This document shows positions 49,237 to 60,110 of a stretch of DNA of 64,000 bases, piece by piece. Made by a program: the position numbers and the translations under genes. The DNA comes from Allium sativum (lineage: Eukaryota; Streptophyta; Magnoliopsida; Asparagales; Amaryllidaceae). Each line of letters opens with the position of its first letter. Positions within the stretch are counted from its first letter, which is position 1. Under the pieces are notes generated by a model. It did not search any database and had not been told where the DNA came from. It saw nothing but the letters and a program-made list of their open reading frames with translations. The stretch is taken from the NCBI GenBank assembly GCA_030737875.1, contig CM060926.1, positions 322,095,922 to 322,159,921 of the forward strand. Reading direction: 5' to 3'.

Positions 49237-49630
49237 ATGATGAAGAAGAACTTGGCATTTTCATGGGATATAGATTGTGATGTTGCTTTCCAACGTTTGA
49301 AGAGGGCTCTGATAACAGCCATAGTCTTGACCTTGCCTGATGGAAGTAAAGTGTTTACCGTTTACACTGATGCATGTGGTACAGGGCTTGGTGCGGTTCT
49401 GATGCAAGAATGGAAAGTAGTGTGTTATGGGTTAGACAGCTGAGAGTTCATGAAAAGAACTACCCACCCATGATCTTGAGCAAGCTGCCATAGTATTCGC
49501 GCTTAAGACGTGGCAACATTATTTACTTGGAGAGAAGTTCGAGTTATATATCGATCATAAATCCCTCAAGTACTTGTTCTCGCAGAAGGATCTTAATTTA
49601 AGGCAACAAAGGTTGACCTTATTTGACGGC
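49237..49630 (+). pseudogene. pol: E RNase H, truncated
   Basis: AFQRLKRALITAIVLTLPDGSKVFTVYTDAC contains the first catalytic Asp (codon at 49369-49371). After a frameshift near 49430 the domain continues as [17 protein letters not shown] and [20 protein letters not shown], then ends abruptly at about 49620-49630, where the sequence jumps to the integrase C-terminus. Confidence 0.9.
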
Positions 49631-50110
49631 AAATGAAGATAGCCCAAGATAGGCAGAAATCCTACGTAGACAAGAGAAGGACTGACATCGAATTTGAAGT
49701 GGGAGACTTAGTCTTTATTAAATTGTCACCTCTGAGGAATGTGGTTCTCTTCGGATCTGTAAGGAAGTTGGCACCCAGATTTGTGGGACCATTTCCCATA
49801 ACCGAAAGGATTGGCCTAATGGCCTATAGAGTAAAGCTCCCAGAAAATCTATCCAGCATTCATGATGTTTTCCACGTTTCTCATCTGCAGAAGTGCTTAC
49901 ATGACACAGCGGAAGTTGTTGAGCCAAGCATATTGGAAGAAGTGGAAGTAGAGTAGGAGGCGACAGTCAGACGAGTCCTTACCCGTATTCTTGGATTAGA
50001 AGTTGAAAGGCTCTGCAATAAAGAGATCAAGCCGATAAAGGTTCAATGGGGAGATAACCCAGAGGATGCGACTTAGGAGACCGAAGACAAGATTCATGTT
50101 TTGTACCCTT
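49631..50110 (+). pseudogene. pol: E integrase C-terminus and chromodomain
   Basis: The ORF at 49633-49956 is the end of integrase: AQDRQKSYVDKRRTDIEF, VGDLVFIKLSPLR, KLAPRFVGPFPI and the VFHVSHLQKC motif. After a stop at 49954 comes a chromodomain (RRVLTRILGLEVERLCNKEI, VQWGDNPEDAT, a stop in place of Trp, then ETEDKI), which in chromoviruses guides integration to marked chromatin. The H2C2 zinc-binding part and the D,D35E catalytic core are absent, so E could not insert without another element's integrase. Confidence 0.92.
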
Positions 50111-50699
50111 TCCTTTTCGAGGGTATGTTCTTAACTTCTTTTCCAAAATTTTATATGTGCTTGTTCCTATAATTTGAATATATCCTATCCATAGTATATT
50201 CGACCTTTAAATAGGAATCCTATGGATGTAAACATGTGTTAGAGACATGTTATGTTTGATGGATGCAAGTGTTTGCTAGTGGCTGCCTATGGATGCATAT
50301 ACACACACATTAGGCACTAGATCGGCTCAATCACTCTCATACTGCATATGGATGTGTGTGCATTTTCGTTTCTTTTATGGATGGAAATGGATGTATTAGC
50401 GTATGGATGTTGCATTTGGACGAATGAGTGTGCACACATATAGAACTCATATGTTATAATAGGATTATTTGCATTCATATTGGATACATGGCACTAACAT
50501 ACATTGCATTAAGGAGGTCGACTGAATTAGTAGATCGCCTGATATGCGCATTGGTATTTGGACATATACACACACCTTTGCATATATTCATAAAAGCATT
50601 AGAAATATTTAAGGACTTTGGATGCCAGTGATTGATGGATGATGGATGGTAGGATATACATTCTTCTCAACATGGAGATTTTGGGGAAGAAATCCTTTA
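50111..50699 (+). other. E 3' non-coding region
   Basis: Aligned with H 41515-42049, no coding motif; includes GACATGTTATGTTTGATGG and ends in the polypurine module. Confidence 0.7.
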
Positions 50700-50711
50700 A
50701 GTAGGGAGGAA
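50700..50711 (+). other. Polypurine tract of element E
   Basis: AGTAGGGAGGAA preceded by GAAATCCTTTA, directly before the 3' LTR. Confidence 0.88.
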
Positions 50712-50998
50712 TGTAACACCTCGTAATTTAGTTAACATAAAAAAGGATAAATTAAATAATAATTAGTTTATTATTTGGAATTAAGGGAAACGGACTGCCC
50801 CATTGCGTCCATCTTGAAATTCTGGTCAAGATAGACATTTGGTTTGCGTAAAACGGACACTATATAAAGAAGTTATGAAGATTTTAAGTTTGTATACGTG
50901 TAGAAGAATTATATATATACATTTGAGTCAAATATGAGTCAGAACCTTATCCAAAATCGTTCAAGATTGAAAAATAAAGTGGAGGCAGTTTTCCCGCT

Positions 50999-51110
50999 CT
51001 AGGGGTGGACCCCCTTGAGGGGTGTCGACACCGGGGTCGACCCCCCTTAAGGGGTGTCGACACCAGGGTCGACCCCCCTACAGGTGTGTTGACACCCCTA
51101 GGCCTGACGT
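50999..51110 (+). promoter_or_regulatory. GTCGAC palindrome cluster, E 3' LTR
   Basis: GGGGTGTCGACACC and GGGTCGACCCCCC alternate. The number and order of units differ from the E 5' LTR. Confidence 0.65.
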
Positions 51111-51138
51111 GGAAGTCGGTTTCAGAGAGGCTGACAGC

Positions 51139-51146
51139 TATAAATA
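51139..51146 (+). promoter_or_regulatory. TATA box, E 3' LTR
   Basis: CTATAAATACA. Confidence 0.7.
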
Positions 51147-52044
51147 CATGGTTATTTCCCTTGGTTTCTTCATTGAGAATCCATGGGGGCCAAACTCTGC
51201 CCGTGACTGAACTGAACCGAATTATCTTCTACAATTATCAACCTAGGCAAATCAGTTAGAGATTCAAGATCCACTCTTCCTCTATTTTCTAATCCAAACA
51301 CTGTGAGTTCTTAGTTTCTTTCAGATTTAAATATTTAAAAGTAAACCTGATACGACTATAGTTTGAATTTGTTCATGTGCCTGTATTTTATTTGATCCAT
51401 TGTAAATTGTGAAAATATGACATTCTAAATTGGTTATAACTTGGATTCAAATCTCTATCTTGTCTGATCTATTGTAATATCCGTGACATACTATGATGTG
51501 GATCTTGACCTTCTTTGTTTTAGATCTATTATTTACTATTGGAGCTGAATTATGTGGCCATCTAAATTATTAATCAGATCAAGTTATCACCTTGTGCCTG
51601 TCATATTAGATCTAAACTAGTTGGACATCTAAATTGTTAATTTAGATCTTATTAAGCTTATTATGACATCATAGTTATGTTAGAATTAGTTAACTAACAC
51701 AAGTTCATTAGATTTATGCTTATATGTCCACCTTATCACCATGCTAGTTTATGTTTATGCCAGAAGAATCGCCTTTGTCATATTCCCGTCACTTTTCCCT
51801 TTTTATTGTTTATGACTAGGCTATTATCCATCTTAGGCATGCCAAAAATTATGTGAATGAGCTAGTTAGGGAATGGGGGAAAAAGGTTAGAATTGGCATA
51901 ATTTAAATAATGTTTATATGAATTGGACATATAATTCAAAATGGGGAAAAAGGGGCATAATCACCTATAATGACATAGGTAAATTTGGATAAGAATGAAA
52001 TATCTAGGATTACAATTGGAAATTGTAATTGAACCCATGACACA

Positions 52045-52245
52045 AAGTTAGGTTGCATTAGTGGTGGAAGTCTGCCCGGACCCGCCTGGCATATCCAGCA
52101 ACCACTAATGTTGAACCTAATGTGAGAGGTCTAAGTGCACAAATACGAGACGGGCTATGACACGAGGTTAGGCCTAACTTATGGAAGAAGTCTGCCCGGA
52201 CCCGACCGGCATATCCAGCATCCACAAGTTGTAGGTCTAACGTGG
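52045..52245 (+). repeat. Tandem stem-loop pair, E 3' LTR
   Basis: Same organisation as 34929-35125, both loops with AAGTCTGCCCGGACCCG. Confidence 0.8.
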
Positions 52246-52501
52246 GAGGTCTAGCCTATTATAAACCATAAATGGACATGGTAATAAATTGGACTATTTA
52301 ACCTAATCTAATCCATAATGGATTGTATGAATATGAACTACAGTTGGGGTTAAGTAAATTTGGTTGAACAGTGGGTGGGTTAAGTACGCCTGAGGAGTGG
52401 GTAATATTTACATATAGGCCCACAAACTTAACCTAATAAGGTTATGTAATTAAAGACACTTAGTGGTATACATAATCAATGGAAATAATAAAGTTATGTA
52501 A

Positions 52502-54086
52502 TGTTTTCACCAAAAATGGCTCAAACATCAAGGGTACGAGAATCGTACTTCATCAATACGGTTAGTAAGTTGAAAGTAAAAAATGTAGGGAAAGCAAAAT
52601 AAGACAAGGTTTTAGAGTGGTTCAGCCCTAATTAGGCCTACATCCACTATGGAGATGGTGTGCATTATCATGAAAATGATTACGAAGTGTATAAACTCTC
52701 TTTTCTCATACATCTTATTCAATATCTTCTCACTCTCATATACAATTCTCGCTTAAATTTACGGAATTCGACGAAGGAAAGGTGGAATTCGTGGAGGAGA
52801 AGGATGGATGAGTGATAGAGAAGGAGGATGTCTTTGACCTCATTTCACTTAGAAGATCCTAATGGATGCTATCCATAGCCAAATAGATGAAGATCCTTCA
52901 AGTGAAAATGATGATGTTGGTTGAAAATGCTTAAGGAAGGTTGGAAGGTAGAATTTAGTAGCACTTCGTGGTTGCAAAAAAGTTCCCCTCTCTTGGTGGA
53001 AGCCATGGCCTATTTATAGGTGTGCCTCCATGAAGAAATGATCTGAAAATCATATATGCAGACTTTGGGTTGCTTGTCCCATTAATTACGAACATGCCAC
53101 CACTTAGTTGTAGCCAACAGGTGACAATTGTATTCAGTTGTCCTGGAAGGGAGGGAGCGGCTTCATAGGAGTGAGTGACTGCATAATTATGAGCATATTG
53201 AATGGATGGACAGCCAGTGACTGTACAGGCGACTTGTCAAAGCTTCCTATATGTGATGGTGGATAGGCGACCGACCAAAACTTGTAGAGCAGGCATATGA
53301 GTGATCGCTTTGGAGTTGAAATCTGTTGGGTCGGTAGGTGGCATGCGACTGTAACATTAGTGACTGATTGAGGAATGAGCGAACGGTTGAGGTTGCAATC
53401 CATGAGCGGACATGGGATGTATGCGCAATTCCTTGCATATTTGTGTCCCCGCTATGTACGATAGATCAGGGTAACGTGGACGAATGACTGCAGAACAAAG
53501 TATGCGACCGGAACCAGTTCTTCTCTTCGTCTTGTACGACCGATTTCTTTGATACAATAATGAGCGACTTCCTTAATGTGGGTGATCTTTGCAGGATGTG
53601 CGGGCCTCACCGTCCTTGGGCAGTACCATCCTTGAGCTAGCTTGGCACGCGCGGTCCCTCTATATGATCGTATTATGCTATATGACCGATCCTGATTATG
53701 TTGATTGGACGACCCAACTTGTTCTGATGTATGCGACCTTCCTTGTCATGTTTAACCTTAAGTTGGCGCTTGATCTTTGTTTTGTGTGATCATTCCTTTC
53801 TCTTCACAAACTCCCTGGGTGAACTGGATTGGAGTGGACTATGCACGACCGATCTCAATGAAGCTAGACCCATATACCAGCATGCGTATAGGGGATAAAC
53901 ATTTGTTCTCGAAGTTTGTAATTTTGATTTTGCAAAAAATTACAGGCTTCAAAATAATTGATCATGACATATTTTGGTATATCAAATCAGGTTTACCAAG
54001 GAACGAACGCGCAAAGCATAGGATCATTAAGGTAAAGATATCTAGGATTGTTCTTTATTGTGAGCGAGACGCCTAAGTCACTCACA
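52502..54086 (-). repeat. 3' LTR of element F (right boundary estimated)
   Basis: The first 1.19 kb aligns with 62816-64000, which proves it is an LTR, and on the minus strand it ends GGTGAAAACA. The other boundary is not confirmed, because the matching part of the 5' LTR is outside the window. I place it at 54086, where the minus strand reads CAAAGGAAATAG then TGTGAGTGAC, a plausible polypurine tract and LTR start. Confidence 0.75.
53011..53018 (-). promoter_or_regulatory. TATA box, F 3' LTR
   Basis: The minus strand reads CTATAAATAGGCCATGG; conserved at 63352-63359. Confidence 0.65.
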
Positions 54087-54727
54087 CTATTTCCTTTGAG
54101 TCAAAGTATCATCATGATCAATCAAATCATGGGGATGTGGGCAAGCCAGCTGGACTTGATGGGCCACTTATACTTGCGCAATCGAGTATTGAGCTGACGT
54201 GGTGAGAATGATCTGGATGTGTGTCTTTTAATCTTCCCTGTTGTTTTCTTACTCCTTTCTTCAATTCACTTTTATTTCCTTGATAAAGCACATTTGAAAC
54301 AACTACTTCATTTTCTAAAAACCCTAATTTCTATTTTGACTTCCTTTCAATTAGATTTTCTTAGCCAAAAAACCCCGTACTCCTCCCTATCATCAACCTG
54401 TGAAGCACAGGTTTGTTATTCTTACTTATAATTGTTCCTCTTTTGAATTGATAACATATGCTTTAATAGGAAATAATTTCTTTTTATGCTTTCCGAAACC
54501 CTTATGATCATTAAATGCGATTTGGGTTGTTATTGATCTTTTATGATGACAATAGTTGGAATTTTTGGACTGGATCTGGGTTGTTTTGTGCATGCACTAG
54601 TCTGGGAACACTTAACTCCGATATACCTTTTTTCTTTTGGTTCTGAATTTCACACATATGATATGTTCACTGAAATGCTTAAGATAAGCTCACATATTGC
54701 ACAATTCCTAACATTGATTTTGCCATT
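54087..54727 (+). promoter_or_regulatory. Putative promoter and leader of the F antisense ORF
   Basis: Between LTR and ORF the plus strand has a bZIP-type GCTGACGTGGTG (about 54191-54202), then a C/T-rich leader with AAACCCTAATT (about 54339), a common plant leader motif. A donor-like ACAG/GTTTGT (about 54411) and an acceptor-like TTGCACAG (ending 54988) could bound an intron. No convincing TATA box. This is inference only. Confidence 0.35.
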
Positions 54728-55639
54728 ATGATCCATACTTCTAGTTTGACTCCTACGGTTGCCCAAGTGCATTTTAACAGAAGGTCGCTCTTCTCCCTTT
54801 CATTGAAATTAATCTTGAATGGTCCTGACTTGGTTAAATATGAGCAACCTTTTTTGACAAAGCATGCGAGGATAACATGAACTTCTTTTGTGCGACCAGG
54901 GTCTGAAGGATCGGTCATTTGCCGTTCTGCTTTTGATTGCATTTCTCGTTTAATCTTGACTGACCCTTTAAATCCTTGAATTGCACAGTCATTTACTAGT
55001 TCGCTTATATAGGATGGATTCGTCTCCGCAGCGACGTCGGTTGGAAAGGTTCTTTGACTTGGATGTTCAGATAACCGACGTTCAATCAACCGGTCAACCG
55101 TTTGTGAACTCTCCCCTCAGTCCTTCTCACGCAGAACTTCAAACGATCATTAACAAGCCACGATATGCCCCTAGTCCATGCAATCCCAAACTTGTTAAAT
55201 GACTCAAAGGCTGGAGTTTGCAAGCAGTATTTCTAATGTGGACATATCTCCGTTGGATCATCAAACATTTTCTTGCGATATGATTGCTGCGATGGGTCAG
55301 ATGCTTGGCCGTTTCCAAACTACTATGTACCATTTTGGGAAGCAGATGGATCTGCTTAAGGATTACTCCGTAAAGCAATTGAGTGGTTGGCAGACACTAG
55401 CTTGCGACCTCCAAAGGCTTCATAGGGACAATCTCGAGCATATTTCTGCCTTAGAGGATGACAAGGTGAAGTTGATTCAAGCTTTTAGATTCAAGGATAG
55501 TGTGGTTGTTTCTTTTGCTCCGGGAGGTGTCGAGCTTGTAGCTTCAAAGCGCAAGGAGTTCTTGGTTGTTGAACCTCCATCCTGCTCCACTCAGGTTAAG
55601 AGGAAGTTTGGCAGGCCTATAAAGAACAAGGATCTGTAG
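54728..55639 (+). pseudogene. Antisense accessory ORF of element F, frameshifted
   Basis: The plus strand, opposite to gag-pol, carries overlapping open frames: 54728-54880, 55014-55202 (starts MDSSPQRRRLERFFDL) and 55199-55639. The last two would join by one frameshift at about 55199 to give roughly 208 residues. The 146-residue part has a helical, possibly coiled-coil middle (LGRFQTTMYHFGKQMDLL, LQRLHRDNLEHISALEDD) and a basic end, VKRKFGRPIKNK, which resembles an AT-hook or nuclear localisation signal. I recognise no family. Position and orientation fit the antisense extra ORFs described in Tat elements. It could also be non-coding. Confidence 0.5.
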
Positions 55640-56054
55640 CTCTTTTATCTTGCCTCTAGTCGTTTCTTTTGCAAACTATGCTTTTAGATTGGTTGTATAA
55701 GCGGGCGCCGATCCTCGCATTTAACTTTATGTTGGTCTGTGTAGCGACTTGTGCTCATTTTGGTGCCTCGATGATGCTTATGTGCCCTGCTTTGTTAGTA
55801 CAAGACGATGCTCTTCTTTGCTATGTTGTGGCCTTTCATCCTGCTTGGCATTATTTTCTATTTGTACCTTATGTTACAAATTTCTTTGATGACTGTGTGT
55901 TAGTATTGCGTTTACGGTGTGTAACCTCAATGCTACCAACTCGTTTTTTGATGTTATAGTTGTTTATTATAGCTTTGTTAGATTGGACACGATATCAGCT
56001 TCTTAGAATTTAGTCGACTGATTATAAGCCGCTTTTCTTTCTTTTTGGTGATTG

Positions 56055-56302
56055 TACGTTTATTTGTACGTTCACCAATCCGGTGACCCAAATCCTTCGT
56101 AGATTTAGTTTAAACGTATGTTTTTTGTTTTTGATGTATTTAACTATATTTCTCGCCAACTCAGTGACCCGAGTTCTTCGAAGAATTGGTTAAATACATA
56201 TTCGTATATATGTACATTTTGTTGTCGTTTATTAGAATGTATTCAACCCCATATCTCACTAACTCGGTGACCAAGCCCTTCAGAGTCTGATTTTGAGTAC
56301 AT
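56055..56302. repeat. Three tandem stem-loops in F
   Basis: Arms TACGTTTA/TAAACGTA (56055-56118), ATGTATTTAAC/GTTAAATACAT (56134-56199) and ATGTATTCAA/TTGAGTACAT (56237-56302). Each loop has a CCAACTCGGTGACC-like core followed by CTTCG or CTTCAG. Confidence 0.75.
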
Positions 56303-56400
56303 GCCCCCAAGGGAGGACATTGGTTTCAAGTTTCGATCCATCCTAGGTCCTGTTTGACCTAATTATTTTAGAATCACACAAGACCTAAATTAGATACCCA

Positions 56401-56473
56401 CTTTCAGCTAGGATTTCTGTTACCGCCTTTTAGCTAGGATTTCTGTTACCCTCTTTCAGCTACGATTTCTGTT
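56401..56473. repeat. 26-bp tandem repeat, 2.8 copies, in F
   Basis: CTTTCAGCTAGGATTTCTGT-type units at 56401, 56427 and 56453. Short arrays in this position are typical of the variable 3' region of Tat elements. Confidence 0.85.
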
Positions 56474-57149
56474 TGTGTTGGTCCTTCCAGTATGTTTGCC
56501 GGTCCTTCCGGCACTAGAATTGGTGCTTCCAATCCTAGGTTTGTCGGTCCTTCCAACTTTATGCTTCATCCCGGGAGGTGGACACTAGTTCATCTTATTG
56601 AGCTTTAGTTCGATTTGAAAAATTCATGTCCTACACCTGACAAGGTGCCTCTTTTGGGACTGGCAATCTTTTATCCATGGGACAAATTTGGTTGTTTCCA
56701 CCTTTGCATTATTTTCGCAGTTTGACACCAATTCTTTTGCTAGAGGCTTACTGAGGATCTGGTGTTTTTGCGATGAAAGATGCAGCTTTTTGATTTGTCA
56801 TCCACTCATTGCGTAGTTTGAATGATGCTCCGGCACTCAGTGTTTTTGAATTGTTTCAGTCGGGATATGCTTGAGAAGTTTCCAACAATGGTTGGATTTT
56901 GAGAGAATTATTGTTCCTGTTTGCCTACATAAAAGAAGTCAACTTTTAGCAGAAATTTGCGAATATATGATTCGTGTAAGGAAATGGAGTTTCTCACTCA
57001 TGTTTTTTATGTACATAGTTCGAATGCGAAGTTTCTTGCAAATATTCACAGCTTTTACAACAGATTTGAATAATGCATTATAGAAAATAACGGCGGATGT
57101 GTTCGCTATTCCAAGCTCGAGGAATCTGGATTCCATCTGTGGTGGTCAA

Positions 57150-58215
57150 TTTGAAAGTACCATTCCGAAGTTTTTTGTTTATAACATAGGGCCCTTCCCT
57201 ATTTGATCCCCAAAAAAAAACTTGGTTCCGATCATTACTTTCTTCAGTACAAGGTCTCTGATCTCGAAAGTCATGTGTCTGACTTTTGAATTGAAATGCC
57301 TAGCCACCCTTCTCTGATGTGCAACCACCCTGAGTTCTACTTCCTTTCTTTTTTCCTCGAGTTGGTCGAGGGCCTCAAGTTATAGCCTCTCATTTTCCTC
57401 CTAGTTGAAGTGAATCCTCCTATGGGTGGGAACTTACACTTCCACAAGGATCTTGGCTTCAGAGCAAAAGGCTAAGGAAAAGGGAGTGTGCCCAGTCGCA
57501 GTTTTATGAGTTGTACGGTATGCCTATAGTGCAAGTGGAAGCTCATCGGCCCAACCACCTTTGGATTTCTCGAATCATTTCTTAATGGTCGATTTGATGA
57601 TCTTGTTTACTGCTTCCACTTGCCCGTTTGCTTGTGGATGGGCAACTACGGATAAACTTTTCTGGATTTTATACTTGGCACAGAAATTTTGGAATTCTTC
57701 GCTCTCAAATTGGGTTCCATTGTCTATGATTATTTTTTGTGGCACTCCGAACCTACAAATGATATTTTTTAAAACAAAGTTAATAACTTTCTTCGAGGTT
57801 ATAGTTGCCAATGGTTCTGCTTCATCCCATTTTGTAAAATAATCAACAGCGACAATGGCATATTTAAAACCAAATTTTGCGGTGGGGAGTGCTTCTATAA
57901 GGTCGATGCGCCAGATAGCGAACGGCCATGGGCTGACCATTTGAGTTATAACTGTTGATAGCACATTGGAATATTTGCAAACCTCTGACATATATCGAAT
58001 CTTTTAGTATATGCTACGGAGTCTTTATTTATGTCTGGCCAGAAATATCCATATCGCAGAATTTTCTTGGCCAATGTCTGGCCACTAGTATGACCTCTGC
58101 ATTCACCCTCACGTAATTCTATCATGATTTCTTTCGATTCCTTTTTTGTGACACAACGAAGTAAGGGTATAGAAAATCCTCGTCTGTATAGCCGTCCATC
58201 TTGAATGAGATACAT
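57150..58215 (-). pseudogene. pol: F integrase
   Basis: Integrase joins element DNA to the host chromosome. The minus-strand ORF 58215-57946 has the zinc-binding region (HTSGQTLAKKILRYGYFWPD, then FDICQRF; one Cys of the H2C2 set appears replaced by Phe-Asp context). ORF 57991-57575 has the catalytic core with all three acidic residues: D30 (WRIDLI), D90 (IIDNGTQF) and E126 (GQVEAVNK), a D,D35E arrangement. The C-terminal part (LEALDQLEEKRKEVELR, then RDLVLKKV) continues with a frameshift to about 57150. No chromodomain, as expected for Tat. Confidence 0.9.
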
Positions 58216-58541
58216 AGGGGCTTTTTGTAAGATTTTCTTTCACTTCTTGACTTCTACCGGGAGTACATCGGTCGTAAGATACTCTTTGATTGGTGTCATC
58301 CACAAGTCTAGCTCATTATCCACCTCCATGACCTAATCCATCTCAAATTTTTCCGTGCTGGGGCTGGAGAGGACCTCAACCGGGACTAATCCTATAAGTT
58401 GTGCATCTTCTGTGCTTGCATATTTTGCCAGTGAGTTTGCCTTGGTATTTTCTTCTCTTGGAATGTGAGACATAGAATAATGCTCGAAGTTCTCTAGTAG
58501 TTCCAAAGCCTTAGATAAGTCGGAAAGTTACCCATTTTGGC
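58216..58541 (-). pseudogene. pol: F linker between second RNase H and integrase
   Basis: Minus-strand translation reads ALELLENFEHYSMSHIPREE, then NTKANSLAKYAS, the usual Tat sequence after the second RNase H, then runs with stops to the integrase start. One frame break lies at about 58530. Confidence 0.75.
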
Positions 58542-58830
58542 TTAGGACTCTCCCCGGATTTGACATACCACTAGTTGAGAATCACTGAAGATTTGTATGG
58601 TCTTTAGCTGCAATTCTCTTACTAGTCTTATTCCTGCAATGAGGGCTTTATATTCAACTTCGTTATTTTTTGATGGAAATTCTAGTCTTAGCGCATAACA
58701 TATAGATCTTCCTTCAGGGGTTTCCAGAACTACCCCTACCCCAGAATAGTAATCGTTTGATGCTCCATCAATGAATAACTTCCATTGGATGTTGGTTTCA
58801 GTGTCAGGCTCCTCTTTTATATTTCCTTGG
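58542..58830 (-). pseudogene. pol: F second RNase H domain (Tat-type), catalytic residues preserved
   Basis: In the 232-residue minus-strand ORF starting at 59240, residues 153-228 form a second RNase H: WKLFIDGASN (D158), NNEVEYKALIAGIRLV (E196) and IFSDSQLVV (D220). Plant Tat elements are known for this additional domain beside the RT-linked RNase H. It is open and keeps the D-E-D triad, so it is among the least damaged parts of F. Confidence 0.92.
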
Positions 58831-59270
58831 TCGGTAAACTCTACAATGATATCTGCAAGTGCTTGCTCGTTAATTGCTTTTCGGGGATGGTATGTATTGT
58901 CATACTGACTAAGCTCAATGTTCGACTTTGATAACCTACCGGAAGTCTCTGGTCGAAACAACACCTGTCTCAATGGTTGATCCATGAGGACCTTAATAAG
59001 GTGAGCATGGAAGTAGGGTCGAAGCTTCTTTGATGCGATAAGTAAACAATAAGAGAGCTTCTTGAGTTTTGGGTAGTTCAGTTCTGCCCCGGATAATCTC
59101 TTACTGATGTAATAAACCGGTCTATGAACCTTTGAATTCTCCCTTACTAACGCCGCGCTTAGAGCATGGGCGGGTACTGCCAAGTATACAAACAAATCTT
59201 CTCCATCATTAGGCTTCAACAACATTGTAGGTGTTGCCATGTACTGGATTAGCTCTTTGAAAGCTTTCTG
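58831..59270 (-). pseudogene. pol: F RT-linked RNase H
   Basis: Residues 1-135 of the same ORF: LFVYLAVPAHALSAALVREN, PVYYISKRLSGAELNYPKLK, LRPYFHAHLIKVLMDQPLRQ and QALADIIVEF. This RT-proximal RNase H is degenerate at the first catalytic position (YLAV where YxDAS is seen in other Ty3/gypsy), which is usual for Tat. Confidence 0.88.
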
Positions 59271-60110
59271 GCATTTAGGAGTCTATTGTATCTCTTTCTT
59301 TCCTTTCCTAAGGGTATCGAAGAAGGGAAGACACCTGTCCATTTCCCTGGATATGAAACAATTCAAAGCTGCAATTTTCCCATTTAAACATTGAAGCTCT
59401 TTCTTGGTTCCTAGGGCATGCATTTCCCTTAAGGCTGATATTTTTGCTGGATTGTCCTCTATGCCCCTAGCGTTGACCATAAACCCTAGGAACTTACCCT
59501 AACCGACCCTGAAGGAACATTTTAAAGGATTTAGTTTCATACCATATCGTCGTAGAATATCGAACATCTGGGCTAAATCTTCCAATTGATCAACCGCCTT
59601 TTTGGACTTTACCAACATATCATCGACATCGACTTCCATTATCTTGCCAATTTGTTTTTTGAACATATCATTTATCAACAGCTGGTAAGTTTCCCCAGCA
59701 TTCTTTAGGCCAAATGACATCACTTTGTAGCAATATAGGCCAAGATCAGTGATAATACTTGTGTCCTCTTAATCCGGTCCATACATCATGATTTGATTGT
59801 AACCAGAATATGCATCCATAAAAGACGACAATTCATTCCCAGCTGTGGAATCTACCAATTGATCTATTCTGGAAAGAGGGAAACTGTCCTTTGGACAAGC
59901 TTTATTAAGATCCGAATAGTCCACGCAGACTAGCCATTTGCCGTTAGCTTTCTTTACAAGTACAGGATTGGAGAGCCAGTTTGGATAGGTAGATTCCCTA
60001 ATGAAGTTGTTTTCCATTAGCATGTCGATCTCCTGCTTCAAGGCCTTTGATCTCTCCGGCCCCTATGTCCTCCTTTTCTTCTTGATAGGTGGTATATGAG
60101 GATTAATATA
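59271..60110 (-). pseudogene. pol: F reverse transcriptase, three broken frames
   Basis: Minus-strand pieces in order: 60041-59769 (MKQEIDMLMENNFIRES, WLVCVDYSDLNKACPKDSFP, FMDAYSGYNQI), a stop at about 59770, 59723-59499 (SFGLKNAGETYQ and the active site VDVDDMLVKSK, so the first residue of YVDD is Asp while both catalytic Asp remain), and 59480-59283 (MVNARGIEDNPAKI, LNGKIAALNCFIS). The order and the NKACPKDSFPL signature are those of Tat/Athila RTs. Confidence 0.92.

Larger units (their letters stand above)
30269..52501 (+). mobile_element. Element E: Tekay/Del-like chromovirus, integrase core deleted, containing G and H; continues beyond F
   Basis: E has a 5' LTR in three pieces (30269-30873, 34225-35945, 46261-46801; 2867 bp in total), an interior of 3910 bp (46802-50711), and the first 1790 bp of its 3' LTR (50712-52501) before F interrupts. 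The 3' LTR segment has exactly the length of the matching 5' pieces (605 + 1185 bp). The interior encodes gag, protease, RT and part of RNase H, then jumps to the integrase C-terminus with a chromodomain. It lies in D's LTR; the expected target duplication starts with CCGGG at 30264-30268, and its partner is outside the window. Confidence 0.9.
50712..52501 (+). repeat. 3' LTR of element E, first 1790 bp
   Basis: Starts TGTAACACCTCG and matches 30269-30873 plus 34225-35409. It holds the CATTGCGTCC block (about 50796-50890), palindrome cluster (50999-51110), TATA (51139), donor-like CACT/GTGAGTTC (51303) and stem-loops (52045-52245). F interrupts it after GTTATGTAA; about 1.08 kb should continue beyond F, outside the window. 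Confidence 0.92.
55640..57140 (+). other. F region between antisense ORF and integrase: stem-loops and short tandem repeats
   Basis: About 1.5 kb. No protein motif is visible. It contains three tandem stem-loops (56055-56302) and a 26-bp tandem array (56401-56473), followed by a GGTCCTTCC motif repeated at about 56480-56560. Small open frames at 55669-55959 and 56871-57083 are unsupported. For the antisense ORF this is the 3' flank; for gag-pol it is the 3' untranslated region. Confidence 0.6.

Noticed and set aside
55669..55959. 96-codon hydrophobic plus-strand frame after the antisense ORF of F
   Set aside because: No start context, domain or link to the upstream frame; more likely 3' flank.
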